Below are positions 57,875-64,000 of a stretch of 64,000 nucleotides of DNA, in pieces. Source of the DNA: Pseudomonas sp. PDM16 (lineage in GTDB: Bacteria; Pseudomonadota; Gammaproteobacteria; Pseudomonadales; Pseudomonadaceae); NCBI RefSeq assembly GCF_014851865.1, contig NZ_JACVAM010000004.1, positions 186,001-250,000 of the forward strand, given 5' to 3'. Both the position numbers and the translations under genes were made by a program. Positions within the stretch are counted from its first letter, which is position 1. Each line of letters starts with the position of its first letter. Below the pieces are notes generated by a model. It saw nothing but the letters and a program-made list of their open reading frames with translations, searched no databases and had not been told where the DNA came from.

Positions 57875-58633
57875 ATGAGCGAACAACCATTCGCCCAGGC
57901 CGATGCCGACTGGCTGCAACTGACTGCTGTCGCGCGGCAATGGCTGGCGTCGCCGCTGGGTGAGCTGCTGCTCGCGGAGCAGCGATTGGCACTGGACGAG
58001 GAATTGGCTCGTTACTTCGGTGGCTACCTGGTGCACTACGGTCCGGCGGCTGCCGAGCCACCCAAGGCCCCCCAGATTCGTTGCAATGTTCGCCTGGGTG
58101 CGCCGTTACCGGGGGTGCACATCGCCTGCGATGAACAGGCTTGGCCCTTGGGGGAGCATGCTGCCGACGTGGTGGTTCTGCAGCATGGGCTGGACTTCAG
58201 CCTGTCCCCGCATGGTCTGTTGCGCGAGGCGGCGCGCAGCGTACGCCCGGGTGGTTATCTGCTGGTGACCGGGGTCAACCCCTGGAGTGCCTGGGGGCTG
58301 CGTCACTACTTTGCTCGGGATGGCTTTCGCCGGGCGCGCTGCATCTCCCCGGGCAGGTTGACGGACTGGCTCAGCCTGCTTGGATTCGCGCTGGAGAAAC
58401 GCCGCTTCGGGTGCTATCGTCCGCCGCTTTCCGCGCCAGCCTGGCAGGCCCGCTTGGCCGGACTGGAGCACTGGGGCGCACGTATGGACGCTCCTGGTGC
58501 GGGCTTTTATCTGCTGGTGGCGCGCAAACTCGTGGTCGGACTGCGACCGCTGCGGCCGATTCATCGAGCCAGCATGGGCAAGCTGTTGCCCATGCCTGTG
58601 GCCAAAGTCAGTCGGCGCGATTCCGAAAACTGA
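57875..58633 (+). CDS. SAM-dependent methyltransferase-like protein
   Basis: A 252-aa protein with a Methyltransf_11-like half: [20 protein letters not shown] and [18 protein letters not shown] (motifs II-III) are clear. The glycine-rich SAM motif I, expected near residues 65-75, reads [18 protein letters not shown] and lacks the normal GxGxG. So catalysis is not certain and SAM binding may be altered. Substrate unknown. A strong GGAGG precedes the chosen ATG. It lies between gloB and rnhA, a conserved position in Pseudomonas. Confidence 0.78.
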   Translation: MSEQPFAQADADWLQLTAVARQWLASPLGELLLAEQRLALDEELARYFGGYLVHYGPAAAEPPKAPQIRCNVRLGAPLPGVHIACDEQAWPLGEHAADVVVLQHGLDFSLSPHGLLREAARSVRPGGYLLVTGVNPWSAWGLRHYFARDGFRRARCISPGRLTDWLSLLGFALEKRRFGCYRPPLSAPAWQARLAGLEHWGARMDAPGAGFYLLVARKLVVGLRPLRPIHRASMGKLLPMPVAKVSRRDSEN

Positions 58634-58709
58634 GCAGATCACCAACCGTACCGAGAATGCCGCCGAGCGTGCTTCGCGAGCGGTCCGACGGTGGCTCTGA
58701 GAGAAATAA

Positions 58710-59162
58710 ATGACCGAAGTAGTCGAGATCTATACCGACGGCGCCTGCAAGGGCAATCCTGGGCCGGGTGGCTGGGGTGCTCTGTTGATCTATAAAGGAT
58801 CGGAAAAGGAGTTGTGGGGCGGTGAGCCCAATACCACCAATAACCGTATGGAGCTGATGGCGGCGATCTGTGCATTGATTGCGCTGACCAGGCCTTGCGC
58901 GGTGCGCCTGATCACCGACTCCCAGTACGTGATGAAAGGTATCCAGGAGTGGATGCCGAACTGGAAGAAGCGGGGCTGGAAGACATCGACCAAGGAGCCA
59001 GTGAAGAACGCCGACCTGTGGCAGGCACTGGACGAGCAGGTGAACCGGCACCAGGTGGAGTGGCAATGGGTGCGCGGCCATACGGGCCATCCCGGCAACG
59101 AGCGTGCCGATCAGTTGGCCAATCGCGGGGTGGATGAAGTCCGGTCGATGAAATCGCTCTAG
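58710..59162 (+). CDS. rnhA: Ribonuclease HI
   Basis: RNase HI (150 aa) removes RNA from RNA-DNA hybrids. The four catalytic acidic residues Asp10, Glu48, Asp70 and Asp134 are present ([37 protein letters not shown]), and the basic handle region is visible ([16 protein letters not shown]). In PAO1 and most gamma-proteobacteria dnaQ follows; here dnaQ is absent and a peptidase remnant lies downstream. A GC-rich hairpin overlaps the last base of the stop codon. Confidence 0.97.
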   Translation: MTEVVEIYTDGACKGNPGPGGWGALLIYKGSEKELWGGEPNTTNNRMELMAAICALIALTRPCAVRLITDSQYVMKGIQEWMPNWKKRGWKTSTKEPVKNADLWQALDEQVNRHQVEWQWVRGHTGHPGNERADQLANRGVDEVRSMKSL

Positions 59163-59198
59163 GCCTTACCTGCAGCCGCGATGGCAGCAGGTGAGGCC
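59162..59198 (+). terminator. Hairpin after rnhA
   Basis: GGCCTTACCTGC (59162-59173) pairs with GCAGGTGAGGCC (59187-59198), one G-T pair, 13-base loop. It touches the rnhA stop codon and has no T tract, so it is a possible terminator only. Confidence 0.5.
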
Positions 59199-59228
59199 AG
59201 CCGGACGAGTGGTAATGGTGGCGCATTG

Positions 59229-59414
59229 ATGTCATTCCGGATGTCTCAGATCGGGGCCGTCGGCACGTCGGGTAACGCTGCAGGCAAACAGCCTCATTTG
59301 CACTACACGGTCCTCTCGCTGTTGCCGCTACCCTGGCGGTACAGCACCGGTACGCAAGGCTGGCGCAAGATGTTCTATCTGGACCCAGGCGTCGTGCTCG
59401 AGCATGGTGCCTGA
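59229..59414 (+). pseudogene. C-terminal remnant of an M23 metallopeptidase gene
   Basis: This 61-codon frame ends with a sequence matching the C-terminal end of M23 (LytM-type) peptidases: IGAVGTSGNAAGKQPHLHYT carries the family G-x-SGN and the zinc-binding HLH motif, and GTQGWRKMFYLDPGVVL follows. The preceding ~100 or more residues, including the first zinc His and Asp, are absent, and there is no credible start or ribosome-binding site. It is therefore a 5'-truncated remnant. Together with rnhA in front, this is probably a deletion junction. Confidence 0.75.
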
Positions 59415-59492
59415 CTTCCAAAGGGTGAGGGCTATTCTCCTGTGCTCTAGCCGAACTCCCGATAGTCCGCCGCTCTCCGTAGGGTGACCGAC

Positions 59493-60044
59493 ATGAGCCA
59501 AACCGCGACCCGATCCTCCTTTGATTCACTACTGCTTCGCCCAGCCGAATTGGTTGGGGATGAGGACTGGACGTTTCTGGTCCTGCCCCGTGCTGCCAGC
59601 GAGAAGCTCCCGCGACGAGGGAGAACTAGCGTCGAGGGCACTCTCAACGGTCATCCCTTTCAGGCCACGCTGGAACCGGATGGGCAACTGAGCCACTGGC
59701 TGAAGATCGACAACGCACTGTGTGTGGCCGCCGGGGTGAAGGTGGGCGATGTGGTGACACTGGAGATCGCATCCGTGGCGGCCGAGCTGGAGCCGGAGGT
59801 GCCACCAGATTTCCAGGAGGCACTCACTGCGGCCCCTGAGGCCAAGGCGGTGTGGGATGCCACCACGACCATCGCTCGAATCGACTGGGTTCACTGGGTC
59901 GAGTCCGCGAAGCAGGCCAAGACGCGCAACAGCCGAGTGGAGAAGGCGTGTGACATGCTGGCGTCCGGCAAGGCGCGTGTCTGCTGTTTCGATCCATCGG
60001 GGTTCTACAGCAAGAGCCTCAGTGCGCCTCAGGCCGAAGAGTAA
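59493..60044 (+). CDS. YdeI/OmpD-associated family protein (DUF1905-like)
   Basis: A 183-aa soluble protein. The first half (residues ~25-100: FLVLPRAASEKLPRRGRTSV, VEGTLNGHPFQATLEPDGQL, KIDNALCVAAGVKVGDVVTL) is the small beta-barrel DUF1905 fold. The second half (~115-170: WVHWVESAKQAKTRNSRVEK, ACDMLASGK) is the YdeI/OmpD-associated helix pair. The physiological role is unclear; YdeI was linked to bacteriocin/antimicrobial protection in enterics. The ATG is preferred over the GTG three codons earlier because AGGG lies eight bases upstream. Confidence 0.85.
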   Translation: MSQTATRSSFDSLLLRPAELVGDEDWTFLVLPRAASEKLPRRGRTSVEGTLNGHPFQATLEPDGQLSHWLKIDNALCVAAGVKVGDVVTLEIASVAAELEPEVPPDFQEALTAAPEAKAVWDATTTIARIDWVHWVESAKQAKTRNSRVEKACDMLASGKARVCCFDPSGFYSKSLSAPQAEE

Positions 60045-60083
60045 ATGGCCCGTTCGTGTAGTCGGCGGAGCTTCTACAACCCT

Positions 60084-60344
60084 ATGACCTTCATCGATAC
60101 CGCCACCAACCGTGCAGGCCGATTCAGCATTGGCCGTGAGTCTGGTTCCGGTCGCTATTACCTTTCTATCCCCGTTGCCAATCGCCTCTGCGATTACGAG
60201 GAGTACTACGCGATCTCCCAGGCCGATCACGATGCGTACCCGGCCAATCTCGACGAACTGGTCGAGTTTGCAGACCGTTGCCGGCGTCGCTTGAACGACG
60301 AGCTGCTGCTGGTGCCAGCTGGCTCGGATCGTGGGGTGGGCTGA
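60084..60344 (+). CDS. Small conserved protein of unknown function
   Basis: An 86-aa soluble protein with a compact beta/alpha pattern: RAGRFSIGRESGSGRYYLSI, CDYEEYYAISQADHDAYPAN, LDELVEFADRCRRRLNDELL. I recall small Pseudomonas proteins of this kind but no function. The frame opens directly after the YdeI gene's stop (ATG at 60045), so translation might start there; I prefer the Met at 60084, where the conserved part begins. Ribosome-binding sites are weak for both. It is probably co-transcribed with the gene before it. Confidence 0.65.
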   Translation: MTFIDTATNRAGRFSIGRESGSGRYYLSIPVANRLCDYEEYYAISQADHDAYPANLDELVEFADRCRRRLNDELLLVPAGSDRGVG

Positions 60345-60410
60345 GCCGTTGACCGGAGCAGTGGAATATGGCGCAAAACAGCGCTGTTGTGGCTAACAGT
60401 TTTCCCCCAG

Positions 60411-60440
60411 AAAAGACTCGGCCCGCAATCGCGGGCCGAG
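60411..60440 (-). terminator. Terminator for the norB remnant/dnrN transcript
   Basis: Stem CTCGGCCCGC / GCGGGCCGAG (60417-60440), 4-base loop, then TCTTTT on the minus strand. It lies just past the stop codon of the norB-like remnant and would end the dnrN transcript. Confidence 0.88.
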
Positions 60441-60464
60441 CCTAGCCTCAACACATGTGATTAA

Positions 60465-60775
60465 TCAGCCGACCGTTGGGGCACCTCCTTCCGCGCTCTG
60501 CGGCACGGGTTTGGCCACGGGGGAGAAAAAGCCGCTGACGACCTGCCAGGTCATGGCCAGGGCGCCGATGATGAACACGATGTCACTGAGGGTGCGCACC
60601 GCAGCGTCTGCAGCAGGTCCTGCGTGAAGGCGTCGCTGCGGCGTACCACAGGCCCTTGCTGACGCTGGCGTGGAACTGGATGAGGCCGGTGGGCAGCAGG
60701 CGGGTGGCGATCATCAGCACCAGGCCGCCGTTCAGCCAGCAGAAGGCCACCTTCATCAGGCGCTCGCTGAATGCA
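60465..60775 (-). pseudogene. norB: C-terminal remnant of a NorB-like nitric oxide reductase/heme-copper oxidase subunit
   Basis: On the minus strand three different frames in order give FSERLMKVAFCWLNGGLVLM with LLPTGLIQFHASVSKGLWYA, then RSDAFTQDLLQTLR, then VRTLSDIVFIIGALAMTWQV up to a stop. Together they read as the last two transmembrane helices of a NorB-type subunit. The sequence TACGCCGCAGCGAC suggests loss of one C (expected ...GCCCGCAGC...) at the first shift; a second shift follows 40 bases later. At least 400 N-terminal residues, including all heme ligands, are missing. Its start overlaps the end of dnrN. NO reductase identity rests on context and helix similarity. Confidence 0.78.
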
Positions 60776-61445
60776 CCTCCTGACCGAGGACACGCGGGAA
60801 CAGCAGGTTGTTCTCCAGGTGGATGTGCTGCATCAGGTCCACACGGAATTCGTTGAGGCCGCGATACAGCGCCTGCCAGGTGTTGCACGCACCGGCCGGC
60901 GCGCGGATATCGTTGGTCAGTTCGGCCAGCCGTTCGAGGGCTTCGCCGTGCTGGTCGTGCTCGAAGCGCATCACTGTGATCGGCCCGCCGGCCATGGCGC
61001 CGGCGCCGCGCAGGATCATAGGGAACAGCACCTGCTCCTCCTTCTGCATATGGCTTTCCAACTCCTGCTGGATGCTCATCAGCAGCTCGGTGAGGCCGTT
61101 GGGGCACTCGTCGCGGCGGCCGTGAACCTGCTCCACGCGCGCGGCCAGGCGGATCAGCTCCGGCAGCTGCAGGCGGTGGATGGCGTGGTAGCGCATCAGC
61201 AGGTGATCGATCAGGTGGGCCGGCGCCATCTCGCGCCAGCGCTCTTCACCTTCGGCCTGCGGGTCAAGAGCGAGCAGGCGGTTCTGCACTTCGCGGGCAT
61301 CGATGCCACGTTCCAGCGCTGCCTGGCGCAGGCTCTTGCCGCCGCCACAACAGAAGTCCAGATGGAATTCGTGAAACACCCGGGTGGCTCCGGGAATGGT
61401 GCAGGCCAGGTCGCCGAGTGTGTCGTCGAGCAGTTGGGTGGCCAT
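60756..61445 (-). CDS. dnrN: Iron-sulfur cluster repair di-iron protein (RIC/YtfE/DnrN)
   Basis: A 229-aa RIC protein that repairs iron-sulfur clusters damaged by nitric oxide or oxidants. The N-terminal ScdA_N domain has FCCGGGKSLRQAA (residues ~29-41). The hemerythrin-like domain has iron ligands in HLIDHLLMRYHAIHR, SHMQKEEQVLFPM, FEHDQHGEAL and HIHLENNLLFPR. GGAG seven bases before the ATG fixes the start. The last ~9 residues (GQEVHSASA) overlap the NorB-like remnant and may have been created by the deletion. It has a sigma-54 promoter and NorR sites upstream, so it is the remaining target of norR. Confidence 0.94.
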   Translation of the reverse strand: MATQLLDDTLGDLACTIPGATRVFHEFHLDFCCGGGKSLRQAALERGIDAREVQNRLLALDPQAEGEERWREMAPAHLIDHLLMRYHAIHRLQLPELIRLAARVEQVHGRRDECPNGLTELLMSIQQELESHMQKEEQVLFPMILRGAGAMAGGPITVMRFEHDQHGEALERLAELTNDIRAPAGACNTWQALYRGLNEFRVDLMQHIHLENNLLFPRVLGQEVHSASA

Positions 61446-61485
61446 GGAGGTCTCCTTGAATCGGGCTAGGTCCGATACCTCCATC

Positions 61486-61500
61486 GCAAACGCCGTGCCG
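61486..61500 (-). promoter_or_regulatory. Sigma-54 (-24/-12) promoter of dnrN
   Basis: On the minus strand CGGCACGGCGTTTGC matches TGGCAC-N5-TTGC with one mismatch, and keeps the invariant GG-N10-GC. It lies about 40 bases upstream of the dnrN start. A NorR-type sigma-54 activator encoded next door makes this the expected promoter. Confidence 0.82.
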
Positions 61501-61509
61501 CCTCTGGAG

Positions 61510-61523
61510 TTGACGTAAATCAA
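61510..61523. promoter_or_regulatory. ANR/DNR (FNR-type) box upstream of dnrN
   Basis: TTGACGTAAATCAA matches TTGAT-N4-ATCAA with one mismatch. It lies between the sigma-54 promoter and the NorR sites, suggesting an additional low-oxygen or NO input (DNR controls dnrN in related bacteria, recalled). Confidence 0.6.
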
Positions 61524-61541
61524 GGGCTGGCGCGGTGGGCG

Positions 61542-61598
61542 GGTTTAATTTACCTGCCAGAAATCAGGTGATGGATACCCGAAATGGTGGATTTGACC
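61542..61598. promoter_or_regulatory. Three NorR enhancer sites
   Basis: GGT-N7-ACC occurs three times: 61542-61554, 61567-61579 and 61586-61598, the last within the first codons of norR. This is the NorR consensus described for Ralstonia eutropha, and NorR uses three sites at its targets. They lie about 40 to 100 bases beyond the sigma-54 promoter of dnrN, the correct enhancer distance. A site overlapping the norR start also implies autoregulation. Confidence 0.85.
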
Positions 61599-63113
61599 CC
61601 GCTGCAAAATACCTTGCTGGCCGATCTCACCGGCGAGTTGCCCACGGCGATTCGCGTGCAGCGCCTGGTCGTCAGCCTGCGGGAGGAGTTCGCCTGCAGC
61701 GCGGTAGTGCTCCTGCGTCTGGACGGGGAGAGCCTGCGTCCGCAGGCGGCGGTTGGCCTGGCCCACGAAGCACTCGGGCGCAGCTTTCTGCTTTCGCGTC
61801 ATCCGCGGCTGGCGCAGATTCTGGCGCAGCGCCAGCCGTTGCAGTTCGCGGCTGACAGCGAACTGTCCGACCCGTACGACGGCCTGCTGGAAGACAGCCC
61901 TGACGAGCCGCTGCCGGTGCATGACTGCATGGGCATGAGTCTGTACCTGGACGGCCGCCTGTGGGGCGCCATCACCCTCGATGCGTTGACCCCCGGCAGC
62001 TTCGACTGCGCCACGGCTCAGCGTCTGCAACGCTGGGCGCTGATCATCGAGACTGCACTGCGGGTCAGTCGCCTGGAGGGAGACGTGCGCAGCCTGCGCC
62101 TGGCGCGCCGCGAGACGGTGGAGAGCGGCAACGAGACCGAGGGCGCGATCCTCGGTGAGAGCCCGATGCTGCGGCAGTTGCTCGACGAACTGGCGGTGGT
62201 TGCCGACTCCGACCTGCCGGTGCTGTTGCAGGGCGAAACTGGTGTCGGCAAGGAGCTGTTTGCCCGCTGGCTGCATGCCCATTCGCCACGCGCCCGCAAG
62301 CCACTGGTGTACGTCAACTGCGCGGCGCTCCCCGAGACCCTGGCCGAGAGCGAGCTGTTCGGCCATATCAAGGGCGCCTTCTCCGGCGCCAACCAGGACC
62401 GGGCGGGGCGCTTCGAAGCCGCCAACGGCGGCACCCTGTTCCTGGACGAGATCGGCGAGCTGCCGCTGTCGATCCAGGCCAAGCTGCTGCGGGCGTTGCA
62501 GGGTGGCGAGATCCAGCGCCTGGGCGCGGACCAGCCACGGCACGTGGATGTACGGGTGATCGCCGCGACCAACCGGCGGCTGTGGGAAGAGGTGAGGGAA
62601 GGGCGCTTCCGTGCCGACCTCTACCATCGGCTGTCCGTCTACCCGGTGCATATCCCGCCACTGCGCGATCGCGGGCGCGACGTGCTGGTCCTGGCCGGGC
62701 ATTTCCTCGAGCTCAACCGGGCGCGCCTGGGCCTGCGCTGCCTGCGCCTGTCGCCGGATGCCGAGCGTACGCTGCTGGCCTATTCGTGGCCGGGCAACAT
62801 TCGCGAGCTGGAGCATGTGATCAGCCGCGCCGCACTCAAGGTGCTTAGCCAGGCCGAGTCGCGCACCGCGCTGCTGAGCATCGAAGCACCCTGGCTGGGG
62901 CTGGATGTACTGCCGAGCGAGCCGCAGGTGGCGGCCATACCGCAGCCCATTGCGCCGCAGGAGTCCCTGCAACAGGCGGTGGATCGTTACCAGCGTGACC
63001 TGATCCGCAGCGTGCTGGAGCAGAACGACGGCAGATGGGCCGCCGCGGCGCGTGCCTTGCAGATAGACCCGAGCAACCTGCGCAAACTGGCGCGGCGGCT
63101 GGCGCTGATCTGA
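61584..63113 (+). CDS. norR: Nitric oxide-responsive sigma-54 activator NorR
   Basis: NorR (509 aa) is a GAF-AAA+-HTH enhancer-binding protein that activates sigma-54 promoters on sensing NO. The GAF domain (residues ~20-165) keeps the candidate iron ligands Arg75, Asp96, Asp99, His113 and Cys115 (SDPYDG and PVHDCMG). Walker A is GETGVGKE, the sigma-54 contact loop is GAFSGA rather than GAFTGA, and Walker B is LFLDEIGEL. The C-terminal helix-turn-helix is complete (RWAAAARALQIDPSNLRKL). Divergent dnrN with three GGT-N7-ACC sites is the obvious target. Confidence 0.95.
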   Translation: MVDLTPLQNTLLADLTGELPTAIRVQRLVVSLREEFACSAVVLLRLDGESLRPQAAVGLAHEALGRSFLLSRHPRLAQILAQRQPLQFAADSELSDPYDGLLEDSPDEPLPVHDCMGMSLYLDGRLWGAITLDALTPGSFDCATAQRLQRWALIIETALRVSRLEGDVRSLRLARRETVESGNETEGAILGESPMLRQLLDELAVVADSDLPVLLQGETGVGKELFARWLHAHSPRARKPLVYVNCAALPETLAESELFGHIKGAFSGANQDRAGRFEAANGGTLFLDEIGELPLSIQAKLLRALQGGEIQRLGADQPRHVDVRVIAATNRRLWEEVREGRFRADLYHRLSVYPVHIPPLRDRGRDVLVLAGHFLELNRARLGLRCLRLSPDAERTLLAYSWPGNIRELEHVISRAALKVLSQAESRTALLSIEAPWLGLDVLPSEPQVAAIPQPIAPQESLQQAVDRYQRDLIRSVLEQNDGRWAAAARALQIDPSNLRKLARRLALI

Positions 63114-63227
63114 CGTCTTCCGGTGCGCTCGCACCCGAGCTGCCCCTCCTACTGATCGCGGCGCAACCTCGCGACGCAGACGCCTCCTTGCGAAAACGAA
63201 ATCCGTGACGGCGGTCCGTGTACGGAA

Positions 63228-63241
63228 TTGACCGAAGTCAA
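63228..63241. promoter_or_regulatory. ANR/FNR-type box upstream of nrdD
   Basis: TTGACCGAAGTCAA is a perfect palindrome and differs from TTGAT-N4-ATCAA at two symmetric positions. It is 90 bases before nrdD. An anaerobic ribonucleotide reductase is a classical ANR target. Confidence 0.6.
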
Positions 63242-63330
63242 TTGTTGCTCGGCTCCCTGGCGTAAATTCACATCATCTTGTGGTTCTGATGTTTTTCGAT
63301 AGCTAGATGATGTGTTTAGGGGGTAAGGAG

Positions 63331-64000
63331 ATGCATCCCGATAAAATGCCGGGGACGCTGTTCAAGCGCGATGGCCGAGAAGTGACTTTCGACAGCGGCA
63401 AGATCGAACGAGCCATTGCCGCTGCCGCTCATGCCACCCAGGAATTCGGCCCGGAGGAGGCCACACTCATCACCGAGGCGGTGCTGTCCCGGTTGCTGGA
63501 TGCCCGTCGTCTGGATGTGGAGCAGGTGCAGGACAAGGTCGAGCTGGTGCTGATGGAGGCCGGCTACTACGCCACGGCCAGGGCCTATATCGTCTACCGC
63601 GAGCGGCACGGCCGCCTGCGCCGCGAGCGCAAGCACCTGATCGACGTCGCCGCCTCGATGAACGAGTACCTGCGCCGCGAGGATTGGCGCGTGCAGGCCA
63701 ACGCCAACCAGGGCTACTCCCTGGGTGGGCTGATCCTCAACGTTTCCGGCAAGGTCACCGCCAACTACTGGCTGGACGAGGTCTACAGCGAGGAAATCGG
63801 CCTGGCGCACCGCGAGGCTGATCTGCACATCCACGACCTCGACATGCTCGCCGGCTACTGTGCCGGCTGGTCGCTGCGCACGCTGCTGCACGAGGGCCTC
63901 AACGGCATTCCAGGCCGGGTCGAGGCGGGGCCGCCCAAGCACCTGTCGAGCGCCCTGGGGCAGATGGTCAATTTCCTCGGCACCCTGCAGAACGAGTGGG
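63331..64000 (+). CDS. nrdD: Anaerobic ribonucleoside-triphosphate reductase, N-terminal part
   Basis: The first 223 codons of the class III ribonucleotide reductase, cut by the right edge of the window. The N-terminal ATP-cone domain is clear (TLFKRDGREVTFDSGKIERA ... DKVELVLMEAGYYATARAYI, residues ~9-93). The catalytic barrel then begins with QANANQGYSLGGLILNVSGK and HIHDLDMLAGYCAGWSL. It makes deoxynucleotides without oxygen, using a glycyl radical supplied by NrdG, probably encoded just beyond the window. The start is uncertain: ATG at 63331 directly abuts AAGGAG, and in-frame ATGs exist at 63307 and 63310. Confidence 0.93.
   Translation, partial: MHPDKMPGTLFKRDGREVTFDSGKIERAIAAAAHATQEFGPEEATLITEAVLSRLLDARRLDVEQVQDKVELVLMEAGYYATARAYIVYRERHGRLRRERKHLIDVAASMNEYLRREDWRVQANANQGYSLGGLILNVSGKVTANYWLDEVYSEEIGLAHREADLHIHDLDMLAGYCAGWSLRTLLHEGLNGIPGRVEAGPPKHLSSALGQMVNFLGTLQNEW

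Noticed and set aside
59484..59492. GTG start three codons before the chosen ATG of the YdeI-family gene
   Set aside because: It overlaps the AGGG ribosome-binding sequence itself; the downstream ATG has correct spacing.
61545..63134. 529-codon open frame antisense to norR
   Set aside because: Gln/Arg/His-rich mirror frame; norR has all its domain motifs and regulatory sites on the + strand.

Overview
This 64 kb window is core chromosome of a gamma-proteobacterium that I assign to Pseudomonas. The reasons are near-identity by eye of NuoA/NuoB, FabA/FabB, FabI, PurB and RNase T to the Pseudomonas proteins I remember, the high GC, and several gene strings known from P. aeruginosa PAO1. These strings are joined in a different order from PAO1, so the organism is probably a relative in the aeruginosa/mendocina/oleovorans part of the genus (inference). 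There are no rRNA or tRNA genes, CRISPR arrays, phages, insertion sequences or origins.

Layout. 0-13.8 kb: start of the nuo complex I operon, a decayed L,D-transpeptidase-like gene, aceA, a small operon (secretin-domain protein, unknown protein, GNAT, RoxA), purB, an EamA exporter, hflD, mnmA, a Nudix gene and icd. 13.9-22.5 kb: fabAB, a hybrid sensor kinase, gpsA-DUF4389-sixA, an acyl-CoA synthetase and a dienelactone hydrolase-like enzyme. 22.7-32.4 kb: a moxR/bat-type operon and an acyltransferase. 32.7-45.3 kb: gdhB, a glutamine amidotransferase, a universal stress protein, miaE, bfd, rnt-pyrC, motY, argG and gloA. 45.4-59.2 kb: fabI downstream of a complete peptide/peptidyl-nucleoside ABC importer (npp/yej), an HDOD-GAF protein, mltD, gloB, a methyltransferase and rnhA. 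59.2-64 kb: a patchy segment with an M23 peptidase remnant, two small genes, a decayed nitric-oxide-reductase-like remnant, dnrN/ytfE, norR and the start of nrdD.

Themes. Carbon flux at the isocitrate branch point (aceA, icd) is encoded here. icd has two matching TGTAG...CTACA palindromes upstream, and aceA may have a related long-spacer site. Fatty-acid synthesis (fabA, fabB, fabI), nucleotide synthesis (purB, pyrC, nrdD), tRNA modification (mnmA, miaE) and envelope functions (mltD, bat operon, motY) fill most of the rest.

The most interesting region is 60.4-61.6 kb. An intact NorR-type activator, three GGT-N7-ACC sites, a sigma-54 promoter and an FNR/ANR-type box still serve dnrN. The gene downstream, a NorB-like oxidase subunit, survives only as a frame-shifted C-terminal scrap. 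Together with the M23 remnant after rnhA, where PAO1 has dnaQ, this marks 59.2-60.8 kb as a site of past deletion. I did not find a convincing wholly new multi-gene system.
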